A stretch of 40,029 bases of DNA from contig CAYSSJ010000021.1 in the NCBI GenBank assembly GCA_964433675.1, positions 1 through 40,029 on the forward strand, written 5' to 3'. The position numbers were made by a program, and so were the translations under genes. A model generated the notes under the pieces. That model made no database searches, was not told the DNA's origin, and saw only the letters and a program-made list of their open reading frames with translations. Of this stretch, positions 33,828-40,029 are shown piece by piece. The first letter of the stretch is position 1, and the number at the start of each line of letters is the position of its first letter. Origin of the DNA: CAYSSJ01 sp964433675. Its GTDB lineage: Bacteria > Cloacimonadota > Cloacimonadia > Cloacimonadales > TCS61.

Positions 33828-33855
33828 ATAATATGATAAAAGAGAATTAAGTCAA
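33828..33855 (-). promoter_or_regulatory. Sigma-70 promoter of the M20-alr operon (leaderless)
   Basis: On the minus strand, TTGACT and TATTAT are 16 bp apart. The -10 box ends 7 bp before the ATG, so transcription should start at or next to the start codon. Confidence 0.65.
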
Positions 33856-34123
33856 GAATGAAAAGCAAAGTGATAAGGGAAAAGGTGTGAAAGGTGACGA
33901 GTGACGAGTGATCCTTCTACGCCTGAAGGCTACGAAGGACAAAGCAAGGATAAAGGATCAAGGATCAAGGACGAAGGGGCAAAGTAGTGATGAGTTTACC
34001 TGCGAAGAAGATAGAGAGTAGAGGGACGATAGGAGGTTAGGTGGATAGGAGGATTGGTTTGGTGAGAAAGCACCAAATCCCAAATAAATCCCAAATCTCA
34101 ATGACCGAAACGAAATAGTGAAA

Positions 34124-34408
34124 GTGAAGCAGTGTTGAGTGATGAGTTATGAGTTTTTGAGAAGAGCAGGAAGAAAAAAAATAGCTAAACGCTAAGAGCT
34201 AAAAGCTAAAAGAGATAGGTGATAGGTAATACGGAAATGGAAAAGTGACAAGTAACGAGTAACGAGGAAATCTAAATTACCGAAACGGAATTTCTGCGAA
34301 GCAGAAAAAAATGTTGTAATCGTCACCCTGAGTGATTCCGACTTGTCGGAATTGTATCGAAGGGTGACAAGTAAAAAACCAAACTCTCTAACTTCACACT
34401 TCGATACG
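34124..34408 (+). repeat. Long dispersed repeat, copy B (~285 bp)
   Basis: This is a near-identical, same-orientation copy of 11466-11749, with about eight differences by eye including small homopolymer indels. It ends inside palindromic element E4, exactly where the interior of that element becomes different from E2. Confidence 0.85.
34324..34366 (+). repeat. Palindromic element E3 (CACCCT...AGGGTG)
   Basis: This is the same 43-bp element as E1 with one loop change. The inner stem is ATTCCGAC-TT-GTCGGAAT. Confidence 0.85.
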
Positions 34409-34475
34409 TCCTGAACCTACTTTTCCAGCTATACCAACTAAGAAAAAGGGAGTAGGTGCAAAACTACTCAGTGTG
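34395..34475 (-). repeat. Palindromic element E4 with exchanged interior
   Basis: The ends match E2 (CACACT, TCGATAC ... TACTC, AGTGTG), but the interior is a different 57-bp sequence with its own inverted repeat CCTACT/AGTAGG. The frame is conserved and the core is variable. Confidence 0.8.
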
Positions 34476-34589
34476 ACAAGCTTCTGTTCTCTAAACCCTA
34501 AACTGCATTAACCATTATACATTAGTCATTCACAATAGAATTACTCTGCTCTATCCTCCACCTTCTACCCTCTATCTTCTATCCACTTA

Positions 34590-34629
34590 CTGCCTACCGA
34601 TTTCTGCCTCTTCATATTGCCATGGTTCT
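34590..34629. repeat. 40-bp duplication, left copy, edge of low-GC insert
   Basis: This is identical to 37796-37835, which is the coding 3' end of the exported protein gene at 37772-38506. Sequence diverges abruptly at 34630, where the low-GC segment begins. It marks the left edge of an insertion, duplication or assembly junction. Confidence 0.85.
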
Positions 34630-34669
34630 GATTTTTTTTCGGGGGATGCAAGCAAGGAAAATTTTCTAC

Positions 34670-34699
34670 TTGACAGTTAAGAAGCTATTTCTTTATATT
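34670..34699 (+). promoter_or_regulatory. Sigma-70 promoter of the lipoprotein gene
   Basis: TTGACA and TATATT are separated by 18 bp (or TTATAT at 17). The -10 box ends 35 bp before the ATG. It lies inside the low-GC segment, so the segment carries its own promoter. Confidence 0.65.
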
Positions 34700-34734
34700 T
34701 TATTAATATTGGTTTTCCTAAAAAGGGGGCTTTT

Positions 34735-37287
34735 ATGGAGAATGGTTATATATTTTCTATTTGCACTAAAGGCAAATTAAGACGAGCAGGTTCGGGGAAA
34801 CGAGCAAAGAAGTTTTACATGTCGCTTATAGTATTCTGCTTGTCAATAATGATTTCATCTCTTACGGTATTAAGTATAAGCGGATGTGAGGAAAATGTAC
34901 TCGACCCCCAAAATTCTCCACCCACTGCATTTATCTCTGCAAATCCTTCAGAAGGAACAGCCCCCCTTGAATCAAGGATTAAAGTTTGGGGAGAAGATCC
35001 AGATGGAATAGAGGACATAGATAAATATACCTTAAACATTCCCTCCCTTAATTTAAGTATAGAAAAAAATTCTCCAATAGACACTCTTATAAATTTTGAG
35101 GAATCAAGTAATTATATTGTAAAAGGAATTGTTGAAGATTCTAAAAATCAAACTGACTCAAAAAATACCTATGTAACTGTTTTAGATCCAGAGTCCCCTA
35201 CTGCAATTTTAAATGTAAATCCTTCAGGAGGAACAGCGCCACTAAATTCACAAATTACTTTATCTGGAGAGCATCCTGAAGGGGTTGAAAATATTGAAAA
35301 ATATATCTTAAGTATACAAGATCTTGGAATTAATATTGAAAAATCTACTCCTATTGATACAGTTTTTACTTTTTTTGATCCGGGTAATTATACAATTTCA
35401 GGAGAAGTTATTGATTTTGAAGGGCTAACTGGAACTGATGAAGCTAATGTGGATGTAACTGAACCACCTCAACCAATTGTTAATCATGATGCAACACTAG
35501 AAAATCTTATAGACATAAAATATACTGCAGATTTTGAGAATTTAGATGAAGCTAATTTGTCTGTTTTAAAAAATGGCGACCAAATTTTTGAGAAGACAAT
35601 TACTAATCCTAACCCTTCTGAACCTTTTGAATATTCAAAATTATTCACCTATTATCAAAACCCGGAAATTACAAAAGGAGATTATGAATTTGTTTTGAGT
35701 TGGGATGATTCAGTTCTTAAACAAGAAGAAGGTAAAGAAAAAAGAAACCCTTCTAGAATAACTTCTTCAAAAAAAGAAACATTAGAAGGAAGATTAGGGG
35801 GTGTTGAAAGAAGTAGAACCAAAGGTATAGAGAAGGTTTCTTCAAGAGAGAATACAAGTAGTGTCAGTACTGAAATTCCAAATTATCTTCCAGAAGCAGA
35901 TTTTTCTGGCATAGAAACTAATTTTGAAGAAGGAGATGAAATTACTTTAGATTTAGAGGGGAGATTTAGTGATCCAAATCCAGAAGATAATCCTGTCCCA
36001 TTAAATGATGCTTGGCCATTAGATGAATATACTAATGTATCTTTAAATGGATATAATTTAACAATAAATTCAACTCAACAAATATCAGAAAACACAAATT
36101 ATGAGGTTATGGTTGAATTTGGGGATAATGAAGGAGGAATTAATTCTGAAACACTTAGTGGGACATTATGGGATCTTTTAGATATTCATGGATATTTAGA
36201 AGACACAGAAACAAGAACAGAACAACAAGGAATTGTAAGGGTTTATCATTCTAATGATTCTATGGGGCCCTTTACTCAACTAGGAGAGATTCCTGTTGGG
36301 CCTTCAGGAGAATTTAATCAAAAATTAGAACATAAGGTTTCTAATTTACAAGATTATATTTTTATTCAAGGAAGAATGAAAGACCCTGCAACTGGAGAAG
36401 AAAAAAGTTATATTCGGTCTATCAAAAAGCCAAGCGGAGATGTTTCAGATTTATTACTAAGGGTTGTTCCTTATGAAGGTCAATATCCCCTTTCACAACA
36501 TGACATATCCCCTGAAGATTTTAGAAGACATTCTGCAGAAGTTCTTACTTCCATTACTCTTTTCGATCCACCGACATCAGATCCTCTTGAATGGAATATC
36601 ATTATAAGAAAGTGGGATTTTGGGATAGATCCAAATGCAGTTCATAGTTTTGAAGAAGTAGTTATTTCAAAAGCACATTATGATCCAGATGTTCTTGGGC
36701 ACTTTACACAACAAACAGCAGAAGATATGAAATCAAGAATTTTAGATTCAAATGATATTGGGGCATTATTTAAAGGACATATAAATGATCCAAGCCAGGT
36801 TACTATTGTTGAAGATCATGGGCCATGGAATCCACCAGAAGATTATGGGAAAATAAGAATTTTCCCTGAACAAGGGATTGGGGGATATGCACTCACAAAT
36901 GATCATGGTCAAGATGGCTATATAGATATTGGTAGGGTTAGGTTAGGTGTTAATGAAAATGGGGAAATTACTGGATATAGGACTTTTGCTCATGAAATGG
37001 GACATATCTGTGGGTTTAGTGGGCATGCATGGACATTGCCACAAGAGTTGACTATTATGAGGAGATGGGGAGATCTCTTTTCTCAAGATCCAAGATTTGC
37101 AGATAGGAAACTTGCGATGGCACTTTATGATGAAAGTTATACCCATCAATCTGGAGCAACCCAGTGGTATACCCATTACTCCTTAGGATCTAAGGATTTT
37201 TTAGGATTGTTATGGAATCATGAAATAGAAAATAGAAGCCCGGTAATTGTGCCATCTACTTCTAATAATAAAATAATACCTAAATAA
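34735..37287 (+). CDS. Putative lipoprotein with PKD-like repeats and possible metalloprotease domain
   Basis: This is an 850-residue exported protein. After a basic N-region and hydrophobic segment comes a lipobox ISGC (Cys51), so it is probably a lipoprotein. Two tandem PKD-like repeats follow (about 58-145 and 150-235; TAFISANPSEGTAPLES and TAILNVNPSGGTAPLNS). A low-complexity basic linker, other beta-rich modules and a C-terminal region with HEMGHICGFSGH (His753, Glu754, His757, His764) come next. This is a gluzincin/metzincin-like zinc site, but the third His is one residue further than in HExxHxxGxxH, so activity is uncertain. Codons are strongly AT-rich (AGA, GGA, TTA) and unlike the neighbours. 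It has no type IX sorting domain, and it lies on the strand opposite to its neighbours. AAGGGGG precedes the ATG. A foreign origin is likely. Confidence 0.75.
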   Translation: MENGYIFSICTKGKLRRAGSGKRAKKFYMSLIVFCLSIMISSLTVLSISGCEENVLDPQNSPPTAFISANPSEGTAPLESRIKVWGEDPDGIEDIDKYTLNIPSLNLSIEKNSPIDTLINFEESSNYIVKGIVEDSKNQTDSKNTYVTVLDPESPTAILNVNPSGGTAPLNSQITLSGEHPEGVENIEKYILSIQDLGINIEKSTPIDTVFTFFDPGNYTISGEVIDFEGLTGTDEANVDVTEPPQPIVNHDATLENLIDIKYTADFENLDEANLSVLKNGDQIFEKTITNPNPSEPFEYSKLFTYYQNPEITKGDYEFVLSWDDSVLKQEEGKEKRNPSRITSSKKETLEGRLGGVERSRTKGIEKVSSRENTSSVSTEIPNYLPEADFSGIETNFEEGDEITLDLEGRFSDPNPEDNPVPLNDAWPLDEYTNVSLNGYNLTINSTQQISENTNYEVMVEFGDNEGGINSETLSGTLWDLLDIHGYLEDTETRTEQQGIVRVYHSNDSMGPFTQLGEIPVGPSGEFNQKLEHKVSNLQDYIFIQGRMKDPATGEEKSYIRSIKKPSGDVSDLLLRVVPYEGQYPLSQHDISPEDFRRHSAEVLTSITLFDPPTSDPLEWNIIIRKWDFGIDPNAVHSFEEVVISKAHYDPDVLGHFTQQTAEDMKSRILDSNDIGALFKGHINDPSQVTIVEDHGPWNPPEDYGKIRIFPEQGIGGYALTNDHGQDGYIDIGRVRLGVNENGEITGYRTFAHEMGHICGFSGHAWTLPQELTIMRRWGDLFSQDPRFADRKLAMALYDESYTHQSGATQWYTHYSLGSKDFLGLLWNHEIENRSPVIVPSTSNNKIIPK

Positions 37288-37346
37288 CAATATTTATAAA
37301 ATCCCTTTCCATAATAATTTCATTAAAGAGGGAAAAAACATTAAAA

Positions 37347-37502
37347 ATGTCAAATAAAAAGATTTCGGTTATGTTATTAATTGCCATAATCTCTTTTTTT
37401 TGTTTTAATAATTTAGTTTCAGCATCAGATTATTTTTGTATTATAACCCCAGAGAATAATTGTCAGGGGTCAAATGTACCTTTAATCTCAATGACCGAAT
37501 GA
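37347..37502 (+). pseudogene. Truncated exported protein, 51 codons, cut by repeat junction
   Basis: An ATG opens a typical signal peptide (MSNKKISVMLLIAIISFF, then a VSAS cleavage region). About 20 mature residues follow (DYFCIITPENNCQ), after which the frame runs into local repeat sequence AATCTCAATGACCGAA and stops. The same string occurs in island B (34095-34109). The base composition matches the lipoprotein gene upstream. It is probably the start of a longer exported protein from the same foreign source, broken at the right edge of the insert. No good ribosome site is visible. Confidence 0.65.
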
Positions 37503-37771
37503 CCGAAACAACTCAACGATTGAACATCATCTCGGTTCTCTTACACCAAGACACACTTCGATACGCTCCGGCTTACGCCGAAGCTACTCAGTGTGACAAG
37601 CTTCTGTTCTCTATCAACTATCTTCTTACTTCCTACTACTTACTGCTTACTACCTACTGTTTCCTACATTCTGTATTCTGTATTCCGTTTTCCTTCTTCC
37701 TCCTTCTGAACTCCGACATCTGTTCTCTAAACCCTAAACTGCATTAACCATTATACATTGTTCATTATACA
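37483..37771. repeat. Repeat island B' (pyrimidine half only)
   Basis: This is non-coding. It has one palindromic element (37552-37595), then a long pyrimidine-rich tract on the + strand with a clear 7-nt period (CTTCTTA-CTTCCTA-CTACTTA-CTGCTTA-CTACCTA), ending in CATTAAC-CATTATA-CATTGTT-CATTATA units that run into the stop codon of the next gene. Relative to island B, it has an additional 14 bp (two heptads). Confidence 0.8.
37552..37595 (-). repeat. Palindromic element E5 (CACACT...AGTGTG)
   Basis: It is identical to E2 at 11736-11779, including the inner hairpin GCTCCGGC-TTAC-GCCGAAGC. Confidence 0.85.
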
Positions 37772-38506
37772 TTAGTCATTCACAATAGAATTACTCTGCC
37801 TACCGATTTCTGCCTCTTCATATTGCCATGGTTCTTTAAATTCGATAGTTGAGGTAACATATTTGGTCATCAGCAGTACTCTGATCTCGATATTTATTAC
37901 ACTTTTAGTTTTGTACCAGATATTCTGATCTCTGTCGTAGTGGTAATGCACCTCATTTTCCATAGAACGTACCGCTTTGGGTAGGGGGTCGGTGGTGAAT
38001 TCCATCAGAAGTGGGGCGCCACTATGCTCATCAATCCACAAAGTGCCGATCTTTTCTCCCTCTTTCTCATCGTCGGTAATATATTTGGTTACGAAGGAGA
38101 ATCCGACCAGATAAGAATCTTCGTAAGGGCGTTTCTTATCTATCCTTTCGATAGAGATAATATCATCAGGATCGATAAGCGGTTTTTTGGTAGGGATCAG
38201 ATCCATCTTCAGTGCATCTTCGAAATTCTTTTGCTGCCTTTCGGTTGCCGGTTGGTTGTCGATAAGCACTTTCTCAAATTCACTTTTGATGCTGCCGTCT
38301 TCTGTAAGGCTGTGGTTTATCCAGACTTCGGTAGTGGCATCGAGCTTACCTTTGCGGTTTTTTATCTCATCTTGTTTGATCGTGGTGGAGGGAACCCAAT
38401 TCCAGTTTTGCAAAGTTATCTCTTGCGCTTTTTGGAACAGTGGATCATCAAAAGCGTTTGCAGAGCAGATTACAAGGAGGATGGTGATTATCAGAAGAGT
38501 CCTCAT
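37772..38506 (-). CDS. Exported protein of unknown function
   Basis: This 244-residue protein has a signal peptide (MRTLLIITILLVICSANA, cleavage after ANA). Its mature part has alternating charged and beta-rich stretches (VWINHSLTEDGSIKSEFEKVL, GFSFVTKYITDDEKEG, PLLMEFTTDPLPKAVRSMENEVHYHYD). The last stretch resembles the part of periplasmic lipid- or lipoprotein-handling beta-sheets that reads out a gradient of basic residues, but I do not recognise the family. The long frame upstream is rejected as a start because it lies antisense-phase inside the previous gene. The chosen ATG overlaps that gene's stop as ATGA. The last ~9 codons lie in dispersed repeat sequence, so its C-terminus may have been replaced. 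Confidence 0.75.
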   Translation of the reverse strand: MRTLLIITILLVICSANAFDDPLFQKAQEITLQNWNWVPSTTIKQDEIKNRKGKLDATTEVWINHSLTEDGSIKSEFEKVLIDNQPATERQQKNFEDALKMDLIPTKKPLIDPDDIISIERIDKKRPYEDSYLVGFSFVTKYITDDEKEGEKIGTLWIDEHSGAPLLMEFTTDPLPKAVRSMENEVHYHYDRDQNIWYKTKSVINIEIRVLLMTKYVTSTIEFKEPWQYEEAEIGRQSNSIVND

Positions 38507-39315
38507 TTTCCCGTCACTTCCTTCAGAGCAGATAAATCGGGATTTACCAGTCCCACTTCTTCCAAATTGAGGTAATACTTTTCCAAAACTGCGAATGATA
38601 GGGGGATGGTAACCAGCAGTCCCAGCCCGAGTGCAAGTGCGCCGAGAGCATTTATGAAGCCGATATAGAGAAGCAGTAAGAAAAGCTGCCAGCGGATCTC
38701 TTTGCTGGCACGGTGTGCTATCAATATCGCTTTGAGCGGGTTTATCCGCTGTCTCAGCATGATCAGTGGTGCCGGCAATACGATGGAAAGCCAATAGAGT
38801 ACCAAAATAAAGCGTACTATATGTAAGATGGGATCGACGACGATATTCAATAAAAAGCCGGTACAAACGATCTTCAAGATCAAAAAATAGAGACTATTCA
38901 AAAATACGAATCCCAAAAGGTAGGGATAAAACTTCAAAGCTTGGAAATAATCGGCGATCTTGGGTGGCTCTGTGGTGTAGTTCCTATGTCCGAAAGGCAC
39001 AAGCGCCAAAGGGACGACGAGGATGAATATGGCGTTGCTGAGCCAGTAATTATCCGAAGTGTGTAGAACGATCAGCAGAATGGGGAGTAAAATGCAGATC
39101 ACATAGAAGATAGAGAAGGGATAAGATTTGTTTTTCTTGAATTGCTGCCAAGTTTGGCTCCAGTTTTGCTTAGCTGATAATTTGCCGGCAAGGATTCCGG
39201 TATGAGTGCCACAGGTGGGACAAAAGATCAGATCATCGGAGAGCTTTTCACCACATTTGCGCACTACTATCTTGCCTCTGTCCGTTTTGTACTTTATCGT
39301 ACCCTTACATTTCAT
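38503..39315 (-). CDS. Zinc-ribbon membrane protein, unknown function
   Basis: This 270-residue protein begins with a zinc-ribbon-like segment. Cys3 and Cys21 are unusually far apart, followed by Cys32-x-x-Cys35 (FCPTCG). About five to six hydrophobic helices follow from residue 60 on (FSIFYVICILLPILLIVL, NAIFILVVPLALVPFG and so on), with a short soluble C-terminus. This layout is typical of small zinc-ribbon/DUF membrane proteins. No specific function can be given. The ATG at 39315 is chosen over one 15 codons upstream because the zinc-ribbon starts there and AAGGTAGG lies upstream. It is translationally coupled to the exported protein by an ATGA overlap, so the two probably act together. 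Confidence 0.75.
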   Translation of the reverse strand: MKCKGTIKYKTDRGKIVVRKCGEKLSDDLIFCPTCGTHTGILAGKLSAKQNWSQTWQQFKKNKSYPFSIFYVICILLPILLIVLHTSDNYWLSNAIFILVVPLALVPFGHRNYTTEPPKIADYFQALKFYPYLLGFVFLNSLYFLILKIVCTGFLLNIVVDPILHIVRFILVLYWLSIVLPAPLIMLRQRINPLKAILIAHRASKEIRWQLFLLLLYIGFINALGALALGLGLLVTIPLSFAVLEKYYLNLEEVGLVNPDLSALKEVTGK

Positions 39316-39648
39316 ATTTTCGCCTACCTTATCAAAATGATTGGTAAGAATTTTTGACAAACAGTTATTTTGTCAATTCTTTAAAATTCTGTAGGAGCAA
39401 TTTGGATGTTTTTCCGCCTCGGAAAGGCAAGCTCATGCGGGGCAGACGGGCAATGTTACAAGGATTAAGGATCAAGGACTAAGGAATAAGGGCGAAGGGA
39501 CAAAATAGTGAAGCAGTTTTGAGTGATGAGTGATGAGTTTTTGAGAAGAGCAGGGAGAGGCTGAGGGACTGAGAGAGGAATTTGCTCACTTCGTTCGCGG
39601 AATTGATGGGAATTTGGCTGCGCCGGAATTAATAGAAACAAGAATCGT

Positions 39649-39718
39649 CATACTGAGTAGAAACGAGATTCCACTCTTCGAAGAAGTTCTTTCGAATCGA
39701 GTTTCGTATCGAAGTATG
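39649..39718 (+). repeat. Palindromic element E7 (CATACT...AGTATG)
   Basis: It has the same architecture as E1 (arm, GAGTA, inner hairpin, GTATCGA, arm), but both arms carry matched changes and the interior is a longer stem GAAAC..GATTC/GAATC..GTTTC. Confidence 0.78.
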
Positions 39719-39769
39719 AAAAGCAGGGAGAAGAGACTGAGAGAGGAATTTTGCGGTTTTACCTTATCA

Positions 39770-39883
39770 ACGCCGTGAACGGCGTAAAGATGCTATCTTC
39801 ATAAACAAATACCAGCCCTGAAGGACTGGTCTATTTTTGAGGAGACGAATCAACCCAGTGAAATATTTCTTGCGAAATTTCAC
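39770..39883. repeat. Three tandem hairpins
   Basis: ACGCCG-TGAA-CGGCGT (39770-39785), ACCAGCCC-TGAA-GGACTGGT (39811-39830, one mismatch, followed by CTATTTTT) and GTGAAAT-N12-ATTTCAC (39858-39883). Two share the same TGAA loop. The second could act as a terminator on the + strand, but no gene reads into it. Confidence 0.6.
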
Positions 39884-39982
39884 AAGGCAGGCAACTCAAC
39901 GATTCAACTAATTAACCAATTAACAAATCAACCAATCAACCAATCAACCAATCAACATCATCTTGCTACTCTTACACCAACT

Positions 39983-40026
39983 CACACTTCGATACGCTCC
40001 GGCTTACGCCGAAGCTACTCAGTGTG
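39983..40026 (-). repeat. Palindromic element E6 (CACACT...AGTGTG)
   Basis: It is identical to E2 and E5 and lies at the very end of the window. Confidence 0.85.
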
Positions 40027-40029
40027 ACA

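Larger units (their letters stand above)
33869..34629. repeat. Repeat island B (non-coding)
   Basis: There is no gene here. The left part (to about 34290) is purine-rich on the + strand with 7-nt periodicity (GTGACGA-GTGACGA; AAGGATC-AAGGATC-AAGGACG). Palindromic elements follow at 34324-34366 and 34395-34475. The right part (34490-34590) is pyrimidine-rich with heptads (CTATCCT-CCACCTT-CTACCCT-CTATCTT). The last 40 bp (34590-34629) exactly duplicate the 3' coding end of the gene at 37796-37835. Confidence 0.8.
39361..40029. repeat. Repeat island C (non-coding, continues past window)
   Basis: There is no gene here. Purine heptads at about 39455-39560 resemble copies A and B (GATGAG units, AGAAGAGCAGGG). 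Palindromic elements are at 39649-39718 and 39983-40026. Three tandem hairpins lie at 39770-39785, 39811-39830 and 39858-39883. A pyrimidine-rich tract with an 8-nt period (CAACCAAT units) lies at 39890-39955. Confidence 0.78.

Noticed and set aside
34630..37482. Low-GC segment as an insertion sequence
   Set aside because: No transposase, no terminal inverted repeats and no short target duplication were seen. The 40-bp duplication derives from a host gene tail, not from a target-site repeat at both edges.
37460..37747. Plus-strand open frame of 95 codons in island B'
   Set aside because: It is mostly Leu/Tyr-rich translation of the heptad tract. A 7-nt period without stops gives long open frames automatically.
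38507..38866. N-terminal extension of the exported protein by 120 codons
   Set aside because: This part lies inside the zinc-ribbon gene in another frame. A signal peptide begins exactly at the ATGA overlap at 38506.

Overview
The window looks like a chromosomal segment from an uncultured bacterium of the Fibrobacteres-Chlorobi-Bacteroidetes (FCB) side of the tree, most plausibly Candidatus Cloacimonadota. The main reason is that six large proteins each end in a type IX secretion (Por_Secre_tail) sorting domain. Its block reads N-[YH]-P-N-P-F-N-P-E-T, followed by I-[YF]-[NS]-[IV]-[KRN]-G and then W-[ND]-G...SG-[IM]-Y. This is inference from protein style. No rRNA or other taxonomic marker is present.

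Layout. (1) 59-135 is a tRNA-Arg(CCT). (2) 195-4062 is a minus-strand arsenic-resistance operon: CSC-type permease, ArsR, small CxxC thioredoxin-like protein, thioredoxin-type ArsC, ACR3 arsenite exporter and a small exported FMN-binding protein. It has a candidate palindromic operator at its head. (3) 4174-22842 holds three minus-strand operons encoding the six sorting-domain proteins (beta-propellers, an FN3-rich protein, a gingipain-family C25 protease, anchor-J-type proteins) plus a stand-alone response regulator. (4) 22997-27535 holds an NtrC-family sigma-54 activator, an AlbA_2/ATPase-like gene and a soluble TPR histidine kinase in one operon. (5) 27641-29718 holds an ArsR-like repressor with a Cys/His-rich tail and an ABC-2 exporter. 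(6) 29888-33820 holds a CHASE4/HisKA_2 kinase, alanine racemase and an M20 amidohydrolase. (7) 34670-37502 is a low-GC, probably foreign segment with a lipoprotein that may be a metalloprotease and a truncated exported protein. (8) 37772-39315 holds a two-gene membrane/exported unit.

The strongest systems-level signal is a sigma-54 regulon. Each of the three secreted-protein operons has a GG-N10-GC (-24/-12) promoter directly upstream of its first gene. Each also has an 11-bp palindromic site, TTCATTKTGAA, located 90, 90 and 115 bp further upstream. The only NtrC-type activator in the window, with GAFTGA motif and Fis-like HTH, is encoded right beside the third operon and in one operon with a histidine kinase. 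The simplest reading is kinase, then activator, then sigma-54, then a set of type IX-secreted surface propellers and a protease. I consider this the likely undescribed system.

The second unusual signal is the non-coding islands (about 11.4-12.46 kb, 33.87-34.63 kb, 37.48-37.77 kb, 39.4-40.03 kb). Complete islands are built from degenerate 7-nt-periodic tracts, purine-rich on the left and pyrimidine-rich on the right, around a family of palindromic elements. The terminal arms of these elements covary (CACACT/AGTGTG, CACCCT/AGGGTG, CATACT/AGTATG). The islands share a ~285-bp near-identical repeat and bracket the low-GC insert.
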